A stretch of DNA of 64,000 bases from Aquarana catesbeiana (GCF_042186555.1 NC_133328.1:334229539-334293538); one strand, 5' to 3'. Positions 22,553-35,061 are shown, numbered from the stretch's first letter. Numbers and translations are program-made. The notes: a model not told the origin generated them from the sequence alone.

Positions 22553-24290
22553 ATAATAATAATAGTAGTGATGATCTCATGGATGGTTTTTATCTGAAGA
22601 TATGTGTATGGAATATATGTGTATATATACTGTTGACTGGTACCATGCGTATTATAGACATGGACTACTGATGATGGAAAGCTACAGTTGCCTTCTTTGG
22701 GGTAATACAGTGCATGTATGGGGGGATGCACGCATGTGAAAACCCACACACATATGTGTGTAAGGAGCCAACTGTGCTTAGATAAATGCAAATAAAGGCA
22801 TGAATGGCTACATGCATAATGGCTGGATGCATAACTCTATGGTAGTAGAGATACCAAAAAAGCATTCGGATGATAGCACGTGTTGAACAACATACACGTT
22901 ACAATGGCAATAGTGGAAAACAGGAAAATGTGTGAGATTAAATGATAACAATGATAGTCATGATAGTGGTAATCAACATAATAGATACATAGCTAAAATA
23001 GGATAAAATAAAGTAAATTAAATTAAATAAAATTAAATTGAATAAAATAAATGATAATATGTCACCACTGTGGTGACGAACTATGTCTGATGTTAGCGGA
23101 CTGTGTTAGAGCTATTAAGTGTGGCATATAAATTATCATGCTTAAAAATTCATTAAGATGTAAAATGATAGACGATGGTAATGCAAAGTGAGATAATGAC
23201 AAGTGTAGCCTACCTCAATACCGTAGAGATGGTGTGTAGATGTAGGGCCGTCTATTGGATGCTGTTGGTCTTAGAACCCTATAGATGTAACATGCTGTAA
23301 TAAGTCACAGTAATGCCCCGTACACACAATCGGACTTTCCAATAACAAAACCGTGGAATTTTGTTCGAAGGTTGTTGGCTCCAACTTGTCTTGCATACAC
23401 ACGGTCACACAAATGTTGGCCAACAATTACGTACGTAGTGACGTACAAGATGTACGGCGAGCTGATAGAAAGGAAGTTCAATAGTCATGTACCACCCTTT
23501 GGGCTCCTTCTGCTAATGTTGTGTTTGGTGAGCAATGATTCTGAGCATGCGTGGACTTTTGTGCGACGGACTTGTGTACACACGATCGGAAAGTCCGACA
23601 ACAAAAATTTGACGGCGGAAAATTTGAGAACCTGCTAGCCAACATTTGTTAGCGGAAAGTCAGACAACAAATGTTCGATGGAGCATACACATGGTCGGAC
23701 TTTCCGCCAACAAGCTCACATCCAACATTTGTTGTCGGAAAATCCATTCGTGTGTACGCGGCAGAAGAGTTACTAGGTTTGCAAACAAGGGTCTTTAGGG
23801 ACTCTAGTATAAAACAAAATATGGAAGATTATATGGTTATACCCTACCCAGTGGTTGGTTTTAGGTATTGCAGCCAAAGATCTATAGATATGTATCCACA
23901 TTCTTATAAGGCCTTGCTGAACGACTTCCTGCACTGTGGTTGTGTGCTATCTCCTACCAAGCTGCAGTGATGTTGTGATTCTGGATTCCTGCTAGAGTGG
24001 GAGTGTGCGTCTGCACAGTATGGCCGTGCAACCTTGATACAGGAAGTGTTCCTTCTGGTTGTTGGAACGCATACCGTCATTCATACAGATGGTGGGCGGG
24101 GCCAAGTGTAGGATGTGTCAACATCTTATAGCTTGTCAGAGCCCCGGTAGGGGTCTGTGCGCAGACCTAGAATTAAAATGGGCTGTGAATGAAAAAATAA
24201 CACGAAGTGAAGGGGAGGAGCAACCAAAAAACGCTGCAGTGTGCGATCACTGCAACCTGAGTAATAATGATGATTGTCTGTGTGAATGAA
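22553..24290. repeat. Left inverted arm of PLE3
   Basis: Reverse complement of 27990-29165 apart from the MITE at 23314-23763. Includes a perfect GTCACCACTGTGGTGAC palindrome near 23061, mirrored by GTCACCACAGTGGTGAC near 28603. Confidence 0.85.
23314..23763. mobile_element. Harbinger MITE, 450 bp
   Basis: Termini TGCCCCGTACACAC and CGTGTGTACGCGGCA, flanks TAA (23311-23313) and GAA (23764-23766). Its interior has CACCCTTTGGGCTCCTT, also found in the 5' region of the autonomous element at about 48972. Hence it is an internal-deletion derivative of that Harbinger family. It is absent from the mirrored arm at 28380, so it inserted after the arms had formed. Confidence 0.92.
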
Positions 24291-24568
24291 AATAAAACCA
24301 GGCTAAAAGCTGACTAGAAACTGAATAGGACAGACAAATAGTAGTAGAATGGTCTGGAGCTGGAGCTGGTCTGGAGCTGGTTATGAACTTGTTGTATTAT
24401 AGATATCAATGAGTGTTGTTAGTAATTGTCGCCGATAGCATTCTCCACTCATGCTTTATTAGTCACGATCATGACCAGTGGCACCAGGAAAGTAAGCACA
24501 GAATTGTGAACAGAACCTGTGTGCATTTAAGGAAAGAGGGCATATACTCTTTACAAATGCATACCTAT

Positions 24569-24569
<1 letters not shown>

Positions 24570-24640
<71 letters not shown>

Positions 24641-24652
24641 TTATACATATAC

Positions 24653-24710
<58 letters not shown>

Positions 24711-24712
24711 CA
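24570..24712. repeat. (TA)n followed by (TATC)n
   Basis: About 70 bp TA then about 55 bp TATC. The outer 20 bp of the left Tc1 TIR appear to have been replaced by this array. Confidence 0.95.
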
Positions 24713-26301
24713 GACCCCCTTAAATTTTTCACTCTTTGTTATATTGCAGTCATTTGCTAAAAATCATTTTTTTCCTCATTAATGTATACACAGCACCCCA
24801 TATTGACAGAATAACACAGAATTGTTGATATTTTTGCAGATTTTAAAAAAAAAGAAAAACTGAAATTTCACATGGTCCTAAGTATTTAGACCCTTTACTC
24901 AATATTTAGTAGAAGCACTCTTTTGATCTAATACAGCCATGAGTCTTTTTGGGAAAGATGCAACAAGTTTTTCACACCTGGATTTGGGGATCCTCTGCCA
25001 TTCCTCCTTGCAGATCCTCTCCAGTTCTGTCAGGTTGGATGGTAAATGTTGGTGGACAGCCATTTTTAGGTCTCTCCAGAGATGCTCAATTGGGTTTAAG
25101 TCAGGGCTCTGGCTGGGTCATTCAAAAACAGTCACGGAGTTGTTGTGAAGCCACTCCTTCGTTATATTACCTGTGTGCTTAGGGTCATTGTCTTGTTGGA
25201 AGGTAAACCTTCGACCCAGTCTGAGGTCCTGAGCACTCTGGAGAAGGTTTTCGTCCAGGATATCCCTGTACTTGGCCGCATTCATCTTTCCCTCGATTGC
25301 AACCAGTCGTCCTGTCCCTGCAGCTGAAAAACACCCCTACAGCATGATGCTGCCACCACCATGCTTCATTGTTGGGACTGTATTGGACAGGTGATGAGCA
25401 GTGCCTGGTTTTCTCCACACATACCGCTTAAAATTAAGGCCAAAAAGTTCTCTCCTGGTCTCATCAGACCAGAGAACCTTGATTCTCACCATCTTGGAGT
25501 CCTTCAGATGTTTTTTAGCGAACTCCATGCGGACTTTCATGTGTCTTGCACTGAGGAGAGGCTTCCGTCGGGCCACTCTGCCATAAAGCCCCGACTGGTG
25601 GAGGGCTGCAGTGATGGTTGACTTTCTACAACTTTCTTCCATCTCCCGACTGCATCTCTGGAGCTCAGCCACAGTGATCTTTGGGTTCTTCTTCACCTCT
25701 CTTCTCCCCCAATAGCTCAGTTTGGCCAGACGGCCAGCTCTAGGAAGGGTTCTGGTCATCCCAAACGTCTTCCATTTAAAGATTATGAAGGCTACTGTGC
25801 TCTTAGGAACCTTAAGTGCAGCAGAATTTTTTTGTAAACTTGGCCAGATCTGTGCCTTGCCACAATTCTGTCTCTGGGCTCTTCAGGCAGTTCCTTTGAC
25901 TTCATGATTCTCATTTGCTCTGACATGCACTGTGAGCTGTAAGGTCTTATATAGACAGGTGTGTGGCTTTCCTAAACAAGTCCAATCAGTATAATCAAAC
26001 ACAGCTGGACTCAAATGAAGGTGTAGAACCATCTCAAGGATGATCAGAAGAAATGGACAGCACCTGGGTTAAATATATGAGTGTCACAGCAAAGGGTCTG
26101 AATACTTAGGACCAAGTGATATTTTAGTTTTTCTTTTTTAATAAATCTGCAAAAATGTCAACAATTCTGTGTTTTTCCTGTCAATAGGGGGTGCTGTGTG
26201 TACATTAATGAGGAAAAAATGAACTTAAATGATTTTAGCAAATGGCTGCAATATAACAAAGAGTTAAAAATTGAAAGGGGTCTGAATACTTTCCGTCCCC
26301 A

Positions 26302-26304
<3 letters not shown>
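24711..26304 (-). mobile_element. Tc1/mariner element B
   Basis: Terminal inverted repeats of about 200 bp: 24711-24903 and 26092-26304, each with an outer and inner GGGTCTGAATAC-type direct repeat (IR/DR arrangement). Right end CCCCACTG is followed by TA. The left TIR lacks its first 20 bp. Confidence 0.95.
24899..25905 (-). pseudogene. Tc1-like DD34E transposase, nearly complete
   Basis: ATG at 25905 (MKSKELPEEPRD) opens the paired HTH region; one T is missing in an A-run near 25835, shifting the frame. From 25759 the frame MTRTLPRAGRLAKLS-RREVKKNPKITVAELQ continues the DNA-binding part, then KVLWSDETR (first catalytic D) and KHGGGSIML. A TGG-to-TAG stop follows at about 25335. Downstream the same reading continues with QQDNDPKHT (second D) and SPDLNPIEHLW (catalytic E, about 25090-25120) to a stop near 24899. 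About 335 codons, the family norm, with one frameshift and one nonsense change. Needs TIR ends as substrate; inactive as it stands. Confidence 0.93.
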
Positions 26305-26346
<42 letters not shown>

Positions 26347-26519
26347 CCCATGCACGCATATATCACAATACTTCTTCATGTATATACATATGCATACACA
26401 AATATGCATACGCATAAGGACTCACTCCCAGGGAGAGAAGAGAGTGCAGGACAGGACCCACACCGGACAAAAATGGGGGGCCAAGCTTGAGACTAGATGA
26501 TACCATGGACCTCCAGGTC

Positions 26520-26850
26520 TTCATTCATTCTGTCAGGAGCCAGGAAGCCAAGGGTGAAGATCCAGAATGTTTTCCTCTTGCATAGCTTTCAGAATCTTCT
26601 ACCTCCATCAGAGTCTTTATTGATGGCTTCAATGCCAAACACTTGCAGGACCATTGGGTTCCCATTGTGGCAATCTTTAAAATTACATGGTATCGGGTAA
26701 TTATGTCTCTTATTGTTTTTTATGTTGGGGTTGTTCACGTTACCATTAATGATGTTGCATTTGTGTTTGCTGAACCTCACTTTAATGGGCGTATGGTACG
26801 TCCAACATTAAGGAGACACCATGGGCAGATGATGCCATAGATCACAAATG
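26520..26850 (-). pseudogene. PLE3 GIY-YIG endonuclease remnant
   Basis: Minus strand: IKVRFSKHKCNI, CHNGNPMVLQVFGIEAI, GGRRF and a CKRKTFWIFTLGFLAPDRMNE terminus. Corresponds in order to the PLE2 endonuclease. The N-terminal GIY-YIG strand region is present but broken by stops (about 26810-26850). Confidence 0.78.
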
Positions 26851-26923
26851 AAGTACCGCAGTTAATAAAATGTCCAATTCTATGACTGTGGCCATCAATC
26901 CCCACCACCTCTTTTTTGCTTTG

Positions 26924-27985
26924 TCACATATACGCGCATGCCCCACAGTTCTTATCCCCACATTTGTAGTTCCCTTTTTGGTCAAAAAGTGATGACCAAG
27001 GGCCAGTGGGGATCTTTGTTACATTCGGGGCTTCTCGTATTCTACTTGGTACTATGAGCTTTCTAAGATTTCTGGGTTTGTGAAAGACAACCTCTGATCT
27101 AGAGGGCAAAACTTGGCTCAGGACAGGATCTTGTTTTAAAATATTGCAGTTGCGCTGGATAATTCGCTGGATGTCAAAAGCCTTGGTGTTGTATTGAGTG
27201 CTGAAATGTAATGTAATGTAATGGAATTGGTCCTGTCATACCTTTTGCCGACCGGTTTGTTCTTTACGATGGTTCTATCATCTCCCTGTGTGCTTTATAG
27301 AAGTCCCTCATCGTACTGCATCCAGTATTTCATAAAAGCTTGCTCTACATGTTCTTCTTTGTACCCCTTTTCCAGGAATTTTCTCTTAAGGATGGATCCT
27401 AAATTTTCGTAGTCGCATTTTCTAGTGCAGGTTCTCCTTAGTCTACAGAATTACCCATATGGAATGTTGCGGATCCATTTAGGATGGCGATGTTTTTTGG
27501 CGTGAAGGTAGTAGTTGCCTGCACTGGGCTTGAAGTGGGTCATGGAGAAAATGTTACACTCCTCATCGACCCATAGTTCCAGGTCTAGGAATACAAGTTA
27601 AACTTAGTCTATGACATGCTTGAATGATATGCCAAAAAGGTTGGAATTGCAATACTCAATTAAGCTATTCAATTCTACTTATGATCCGTTCCAGATGATC
27701 AGAATATCATTTATATATCTAGCATATAGAGCAAGATGGGCCTTGAAGGGATTATTTGCCCAGATTGCTAGGTCCTCCCAGAATCCCATGAAAAGATTTG
27801 TGTAGCTTGAGCAAATCTGGCTCCATGGCTGTCCCTCTGACCTGCCTGTAGAATTCCCCCAAATAGGAGAAATAGTTGTGAGACAGGCTGAACTCTATTG
27901 AGTCAGTGAGAAACGTGGTTTGTAGGGGATACAAGTTTCTTCTGGACAGATAGTGTTCCACTGCCTGGATGCCAAATTTGTGTTC
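26924..27985 (-). pseudogene. PLE3 RT C-terminal half and cysteine linker
   Basis: From 27961 down: LYPLQTTFLTDSIEFSLSHNYFSYLGEFYRQVRGTAMEPD, the region before RT motif C, then a frame-broken stretch with residues around 27720-27480, and a linker (27109-26924) with VPSRIREAPN and GNYKCGDKNCGACAYM, the CG-C-C motif placed before the endonuclease in PLEs. The RT N-terminal half, with motif A, is missing. Heavily decayed, older than PLE2. Confidence 0.78.
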
Positions 27986-27989
27986 GATC

Positions 27990-29165
27990 TTGGGTTATCT
28001 TTTCATTCACAGCCCATTTTAGATCTAGGTCCTCCCATAGACTCTCTTCCTGGGCACTGACAAGCTATAAGATGTCACCATGTCCTACACTTGGCCCCGC
28101 CATCGCCTGTATGAATGACGGTATGCGTGCCAACAACCAGAAGGAACACTTCCTGTATCAAGGTCACACGGCCATACTGCGCAGTCACACACTCCCATTC
28201 TAGCAGGAATCCAGAATCACAAAATGACTGCAGCCTGGTAGGAGATAGCACACAACCACAGCACAGGGGGTCGTTCAGCATAGCCTAATAAGGATGTGGA
28301 TACACATCTATAGACCTTTGGCTGCAATAGTTCCTAAGGACCCTTGTTTGCAAACCTAGTAACTCTTACTGTGACTCATTACAGCTTGTTCCACCTATAG
28401 GGTTCTAAGACCAACAGCAACCAATAGACAGCCCTACATCTACACACCATCTCTACAGTATTGAGGTAGGCTACACTTGTCACTATCTCACTTTTCATTA
28501 CCATCATCTATCATTTTACATCTTAATGAATTTTTAAGCAGGATAATTTATATGCCACACTTAATAGCTCTAACACAGTTTGCTAACATCAGACATAGTG
28601 CGTCACCACAGTGGTGACACCATCATCATTTTTTTAAATTTTATTGTATTTTATTCAATTTAATTTATTTAATTTAATTTATTTTATTTGATCTTATTTT
28701 ATCTATGTATCTATTATGTTGATTACCACTATCATGACTATCATCATTGTTATCATTTAATCTCACACATTCTCCGGTTTTACACTATTGCCATAGTAAC
28801 ATGTATGTTGTTAAACACATGCTATCATCCAAATGGGTTTTTGGTATCCGCACTACCATAGAGTTATGCATCCAGCCATTATGCATGTAGCCATTCATGC
28901 CTTTATTTGCATTTATTTATCTAAGCACAGTTGGCTCCTTACACACATATATGTGCGAGTTTGCACATGTGTGCCTCCCCCCATACATGCAGTGTATTAC
29001 ACCAAAGAAGGCAACTGTAGCTTTCCATCATCAGTAGTCCGTGTCTATAATGCGCATGGTACTAGTCAACAGTATATTCCATACACCAGTAACACATATA
29101 TTCCATACACATATCTTCAGATAAAAACCATCCATGAGATCATCACTACTATTATTATTATTATA
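27990..29165. repeat. Right inverted arm of PLE3
   Basis: Uninterrupted reverse complement of the left arm; ends at the (ATT)n near 29150-29165. No gene. Confidence 0.85.
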
Positions 29166-29166
29166 C

Positions 29167-29715
29167 GTCGGGGGGGTGGGGTCACCCAGTTACATAACCG
29201 GGTGGCCCTGCCCTCAGTTATATAAGAACTGTCACACGGAAGACGCGTCACTCCCATGGAGGCGGATCGGTTGCGGCTTTTTTTTTCGGTCCATTGGGCA
29301 GCGTGAACTTGCATTGTGGGACATTTTTATTTTTTTATTTTTTAATAAAGGACTTGTCCCAATCTGTCTCTTGTCTTTTTACCATTTTGAAATTTTTTGT
29401 GAAATGGTAGGGGTACGATTGGGTACCCCATTACCAATTCACACAGGGGGGAGGGCGGGATCTAGGGGTCCCCTTGTTAAAGGGGGCTTCCAGATTCTGA
29501 TAAGCCCCCCACCCGCATACCCCCACAACCACCGGGCAAGGGTTGTGGAGATAAAGACCTTGTCCCCATCAACATGGGGACATGGTGCTTTGGGGTCAGA
29601 CCACAAAGCACTCTCCCCTTGTTGAGGGCACGTGGACTGGTACAGTTCATGAGGGGGGGTGCTCTCTCATCCCCCCTCTTTTCCTGTGGCTTGTCACTTT
29701 GCATGCACAGATAAG
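29167..29715. other. Dispersed repeat, no gene seen
   Basis: Contains AATAAAGG (about 29344) and short inverted pairs; precedes and partly shares sequence (TCCCCCCTCTTTTCCTG) with the tandem repeat after it. Confidence 0.45.
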
Positions 29716-30190
29716 GGTCTGGTATGGATTTTGGGGGACCCCTACGCCTTTTTTTTAATTTTGGTGCAGGGTTCCCCTTAAAATCCACACCAGACTTGAA
29801 GGAACTGGTATGGATTTTGGGGGGGGACCCCTACGCCTTTTTTTTTAAATTTGGTGCAGGGTTTCCCTTAATTTTCATATCATCCCCCCTCTTTTCCTGC
29901 AGCTTGTCAGGTTGCATGCTCAGATAAGGGTCTGGTATGGATTTTGGGGGACCCCTACGCCTTTTTTTTTTAATTTTGGCACAGGGATCCCCTTAAAATC
30001 CACACCAGACTTGAAGGATCTGGTATGGATTTTGCGGGGGACCCCTACGCCTTTTTTTTTTTAATTTGGTGCAGGGTTTCCCTTAACTTCCATATCAGAC
30101 CTGAAGGGCCTGGTATGGATTTTAGGGGGACCCCCATGCAATTTTTTTTAAAAAAATTGTTTCGGGGTTCCCCTAATATTCATACCAGAT
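29716..30190. repeat. About 88-bp tandem repeat
   Basis: Marker GGTATGGATTTT at 29721, 29807, 29934, 30022 and 30112; spacings 86, 127, 88, 90. The 127-bp unit carries an extra TCCCCCCTCTTTTCCTG block. Confidence 0.92.
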
Positions 30191-30242
30191 CCAAAGGGCC
30201 TAGTAATGGACTAGGGGGGATCCCATGCTCTAATAAGCCCTA

Positions 30243-30377
30243 CCCTGTTTCCCCGAAAATATTCCCTACCCTGAAAATAAGACCTACAAGGACTTTAATT
30301 AGGGCTTATTTGGGGGGTAGGGCTTATATTGCAGCCATCACCGACAATCACAGTAGGTCTTATTTTTGGGGAAACAG

Positions 30378-30379
<2 letters not shown>
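30243..30379. mobile_element. 137-bp MITE with TA target site
   Basis: TIRs CCCTGTTTCCCCGAAAATA and TATTTTTGGGGAAACAGGG match at 18 of 19 positions; TA on both sides (30241-30242, 30380-30381). Non-coding; Tc1/mariner superfamily inferred from the TA target. Confidence 0.88.

Positions 30380-30422
<43 letters not shown>
30380..30422. repeat. (TA)n microsatellite
   Basis: About 42 bp TA at the right end of the MITE. Confidence 0.95.
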
Positions 30423-30425
<3 letters not shown>

Positions 30426-30429
30426 AAAT

Positions 30430-30875
30430 ACACTGCATCTGCCACTAACTGAATAACCTGCCTGCTTAATCTAAATCACACTATCTCTCCATCCACGCCA
30501 ACAACACTACACAGGGCTGCCGTGTAGGCAGCCTTATATAATACAGGGCGTGGACTTAGTCCCCCTGAGCCTTGATTGGCCAAAGGCACCCTGCCTTTGG
30601 CCAATTATGGCTCACTTAGCAGAGGGCACTGGGATTGACCAAAGTATGCAGGTCAGGTGCATGCTTTGGCCAATCATCATACAGCAATGCACTGTGATCT
30701 CACAGTGCACTATGGGGCGTTCCACGGGCGCTTAAATTTCCCACGAATGCCCCATAATGTTCGCTGTTCTGCGAATGGGCAAACACCCGATGCTCGAGAC
30801 AAACTTATATTTGACCCGAACATCAAGCTCATCCCTTTTGAGGATCACCAGCACATGGATAATTAGCTGGCAGTA
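30430..30875. other. Repeat-like, no gene seen
   Basis: Contains a GCCAAAGGCA-type inverted pair (about 30580-30605). No coding potential recognised. Confidence 0.4.
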
Positions 30876-31402
30876 TAAAAACAATACAGGTAAGTATGTC
30901 GAACAATACAAATAAAAAAAAAAACTAAAGAAACTAGGTGGATAATCCACTGGATACAAAATACGGACTTCACTTTTTTCTGCATGAAGACCAACTCTTC
31001 CACAGATCTCCCGCCATTTAGCTGTTCCTCTGCAAGGGGGTAGAGATGGAGCTTCGGGGGGGAGAAGGAAAGAGCATTAACAGGGGAATGGGAAGGGAAG
31101 AAAGGGGAAGAGAGGGACCTGCTTAAAGTTAGTGAGGATAGTGGGCATAGAAGAGTAGAGATTTGGCTCAAAGTTCATCCCCTTGAAGGAGCAAGGGGCT
31201 GGCTGACAATTGTGGGCCTATAATAGGCCAAACAGTGAGCAAAAGAAACCCAAGAGTGCAACTAATGAGATTCACAGTTGATGATGTCAAAGCCTAGCAA
31301 AAAGCAGTGAATAATAAAAGGGGGGCAAGGCTACCATTTTCCCACAGGGACTGTAGAGGCATCTACATAGCAGAGGTAAATCAGCAGACTGCAGACTCCA
31401 TC

Positions 31403-32059
31403 TTAGTTAGCAATGTGGCTTCTTTTGTATGGTGGTTTTTGAGGGCTTTTCTGGTTCCGGGATGATGCACGGGAGTCCTGGGCGGTGGTTGGAGAGGGTC
31501 CATCAGCAGAGACTTGATGTTCTGCTTCCATATCCGAGGTATCATTGAGGTAGTGCTCTGCGTCAGCGGGAGAAGTGAAAGTAAGAGGTTCCCCATTTGC
31601 TGGGTGTATATGCAGAACAGCTGAATAGGCTAAAGTGAATTTAACATGGTTGCGGCGCAGAGTTGAACAGATCGTAGAGAAGGCTTTGCGTTGCTTCATC
31701 ACCTCTACTGAGTAATCCGCGAAAAGCATCAGGTCTGTACCGTCAATGGAGAGAATGCGAGAACGGTGAAATTTCTTCAGGATAGCATTTTTATAAGTAT
31801 AATTGAGGCATCCAACAATAACATGCCGAGGTTTGGCACAAAGGTCTGCACTTTGGCCAATACAGTGAACGTGTTCTACAGTGCATGGAACATGGAGGCC
31901 AAGTTGTTCGGGTATGGTTCTGGCACATAGATCAGCAAGCTGTGCATTGGAGAATGATTCCGGCAGCCCAACTATGCGTAAATTATTTCGCCGTGAATGA
32001 TTTTCAAGGTCGTCCAGTTTATCCCAGTGGTCTCTATGGGAATTAGACATGTGTGCCAT
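31403..32059 (-). pseudogene. L1 ORF1 protein (RNA-binding), 5'-region fragment of an L1
   Basis: 218-codon block from an ATG at 32059. LENHSRRNNLRIVGLPE (about codons 19-35) is the hallmark of the L1 ORF1p RRM region; HCIGQ, KPRHVIVGCLNYTYK and AFSTICSTLRRNHVKFTLAYSAVL follow as the C-terminal domain. It would bind element RNA as a trimeric chaperone. No coiled coil is seen upstream in frame (a stop precedes), so it is N-terminally truncated relative to the family, and ORF2 does not follow at 31380-30900. The 218 codons are uninterrupted, so decay is modest. Confidence 0.87.
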
Positions 32060-32560
32060 AACAGCAAAAGGAGCTGCAGCGTCATCCTTTTGAGAGGAGA
32101 TCCTCTCTTCTGCTTAAAAAAGCTTTTGAGCTTGTGCTTGGATTTTCAGGTGCAGCTGCTCTAAACCTCTCTGTACTGCCATGTCAACTGTGGCAGCAAG
32201 AATGGGTGTAAGGAGAGCCACTACAGCTTGCGCTATGCTTTCTGGAGAGGGAGGCTCAAGGGCTGCTAAGAGTGAGGGAGACTGTGTTTTCTTCCACCCT
32301 GGAAGAGGGCACTATCTTGGCTGTAGCAGCTTCTGTGTCTCCTGTGGGCTGCTGTGAGAAGGAGCCAGAGCGATTGTGGGATCGCTCCACAAAACGATTA
32401 ATGAGGGTCCCACCGGGTGAGGGAGATGTATAGGGGTTGACCCAGAGCAGAAGCTGGTCTGAAAGGCAGGTTTATGGAGGAGTGCAGCGGGAGCTATCTC
32501 TGCTTGCCTCCTCCTAATGCGGCGCCAGAACTGGAAGTTAACAACCACTTTAATTGATCA
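32060..32560 (-). other. Upstream part of the L1, frame-broken
   Basis: Minus strand reading contains a basic start (MVVNFQFWRRIRRRQ at 32548) and PLLLPHSSP-like residues, probably the decayed N-terminus or 5' UTR of the L1. No clear domain. Confidence 0.4.
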
Positions 32561-32573
32561 CATTATACATTAA

Positions 32574-33059
32574 AGTGTTACTAAACCCAGCACTATGAAA
32601 ATAGTTCATCCCCCCCCACAGTGCCCACAGCTTATAAATCTTCTTTTTACATTAAAATATTGCCACTATATAACTTTTTGGATGATCTCTGTGGACCACA
32701 GTTACATCATAAACTGCACAGTTTCTTCAGTGCTGAGAGTTCAGGAGGTGGAGCTTTTCTCACTGCAGTCTGTATACATGCCCACATGTGTGATATCAAC
32801 ATCATGTGACCTGGCGATCTCTGAGAACAAGTAAGAACAAGTAACTGTCCTCTCCAGCATAAAAGACACAACTGAGCATGTGCAGGTTGAGGTTGGCTAC
32901 CTTGCCTGTTGTTTCCAAGATAGACAGGGAGGGGAGGATCTATGCATACAGCCTTTTTACACAATGCAGTGGATTAACCCATTAAGTTCCACAGTGAGTA
33001 TAACAAGAATGCTATGCTGCATATACAAACTGATTTACTGATGTGGGTTTAGTAACACT
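32574..33059. mobile_element. TTAA-flanked MITE 1
   Basis: Perfect 16-bp TIR AGTGTTACTAAACCCA and its complement, flanked by TTAA on both sides (32570-32573, 33060-33063). TTAA targets are used by piggyBac and Kolobok elements; which one applies cannot be said. Non-coding. Confidence 0.85.
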
Positions 33060-33063
33060 TTAA

Positions 33064-34815
33064 GTTTAACCGAATTAAAAATATATCTTTTTTACAATAT
33101 AGCATGTGCAGCCTTTGCAATTTGGTATATTTAATTTTCTTATAATGATATTCCTATCAAGTAGAAAACAACAGTTTCAGGTATGAAAACTATTGGCAAA
33201 AAAGTCCCAGCAGACACATTTTAGTATTTGCAATAATACAGGAGAGAGTCCGTTAACAAAAAAACATAGAGGGTATAACAAATTACAAAGATATTATTTG
33301 GTGCATCTGTTAACATCCAGGAATAATTCCAATACTGCATCTATGACATTCCAAAGATTAACAAGCTTGTATCTATGTGACATAAGTGACATACTTAAAT
33401 GATCCAGTGAGAATTTTGTCTACAAAACCATATAAGGTATTTATGTTTATGTTTCCAGCTATAGATGAGGCAAAAGGAAAAGCAATTGTGATTAGAGTAA
33501 GCCAAAGCAATATAAATAAGCAGTCATAACCAGTATTTCATTAAAATGTCCAAATTAAGAGAAATTATGTGAACACTATTTCCAGCATTTGTCAGAGGTT
33601 GTTAATTACAAGAGCCACAAAATGTTGTAAGTCACAAGTTAATTACCATCACTTTAAGTGGAGCTTCACAATAACTGCACATGAATTATTTAAATTTGCT
33701 GAACGCGGTCATCTAACATATCGTAAATCATAGATCCATTTTCATCAAATCGTTTCTAAATGCACTGTATGTATTATGCCAGTAGAAGATAATGTTCTTT
33801 CTTCATTATTGTATTCATGTTGACAGAATTCTTAGAACCATTGTTTTATTTAATTAATATATTATGAGAATTCTAAAATATAATTGCACTACTAAATGTT
33901 GAAACACAGTCAAGCAGATTTATAAAAGCTGGAGAAAACAAACAGCTGTTTTGAAAGTTCTGGTTTGAAAATGAAAACCAATGAGATTGTCTTGTGTAAT
34001 AATATTTTTTTTACATGTTTTTTGACCATGAGGCATGACAGATAGTGGGTTCAATTCAAAAAGCGTTGTTTTCCTCTTTACAATCTGTGGTAAAATAGCT
34101 CAGCATTTTCAAAAAGTTTTTTGGCATTCACAAATAAATGCTACTAAAATAAAGCATGGAGCATTTTATCAGAATATGCAGTATTTATCTCATGAGTCCA
34201 TGCAGGAATTTATCTCATGCGATATTCAGTGGAATAGATACAGTGGAGAAGAATTCGAATCCCTGTCAGTTTTTATTGCTAACAAAAAGGTAAAATGGTT
34301 TAAACTGTAGAAGTATGCTAACCCACTAAGTCAGTGCGGTCCCTGCAGCATACTGTATGTATTAATAGAAAAGAAAAAAAAAGGGTGACTAGAATACCAG
34401 TCAAAGGGAAGCTGCTTTCACAGGACACATGTGGTGTATCAAAAACAACTATATCTGCAACTCATGATGCATTAGTGTGATGGTCAGTGGGAAGAATGCT
34501 CCTTACACTTGTGGTCACTGGGAAGAATTATCCCCTTATAGATAGCTAAAAAGATCAATGATGTCAGTGGAAACTTGTCAGTGGGAAGATATCATTAAAA
34601 ATAATTGTGAAAAAGTAAAGTATCCCCACTACATATAACATATGTTCTAACAAGGGATTAGACCATTGTGGTATTAATTTTCAATATATTATATTTAGAG
34701 TGATTAGGAGGTTTTTTTGAAGTAAATTATGTATATGTGTGTATATTCACACACAAAGTCTCTAAAAATCTGGGGAAATGACAGGAGAAAACAAGTATAT
34801 TTTACTACATGTAAT
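33064..34815. other. AT-rich stretch, no gene identified
   Basis: Least repetitive part of the window. One open stretch of 91 codons at 34035-34310 (plus strand) shows no family resemblance and lacks splice or codon evidence. Confidence 0.4.
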
Positions 34816-35057
34816 GGGGTGGATTTACTAAATGAATGGGGTTGATTTAATAAAGGCACATAGACTGAGCACTGTACAAGTGAAGTTGCTCCAGAGCTTA
34901 GTACATGAGGGGGAGCTCTGCTGACTTCCATCATCCACTTATGTGCAAGCATAAATGCTGTCATTTTTTTTGCATGTGATTGGGTATTCTTTGTAAAGTG
35001 AAACTTTACCTCATGTACTAAGCTCTAAAGCAACTTGAAAAATGCAGTCTATTTGCC
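34816..35057. repeat. Hairpin-type repeat
   Basis: Starts GGATTTACTAAAT and ends ATTTGCCTTAAAG, with a long imperfect inverted pair (CAGAGCTTAGTACATGA versus TCATGTACTAAGCTCTA). Related to the perfect hairpin at 51555-51652. Confidence 0.7.
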
Positions 35058-35061
35058 TTAA

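Noticed and set aside
29134..29625. 163-codon ORF on the plus strand
   Set aside because: Lies in a dispersed repeat, no family resemblance, and overlaps ORFs of similar length on the opposite strand.
34035..34310. 91-codon ORF in the least repetitive region
   Set aside because: No domain, AT-rich codon use and no splice or promoter signal; kept only as a note in the gap entry.
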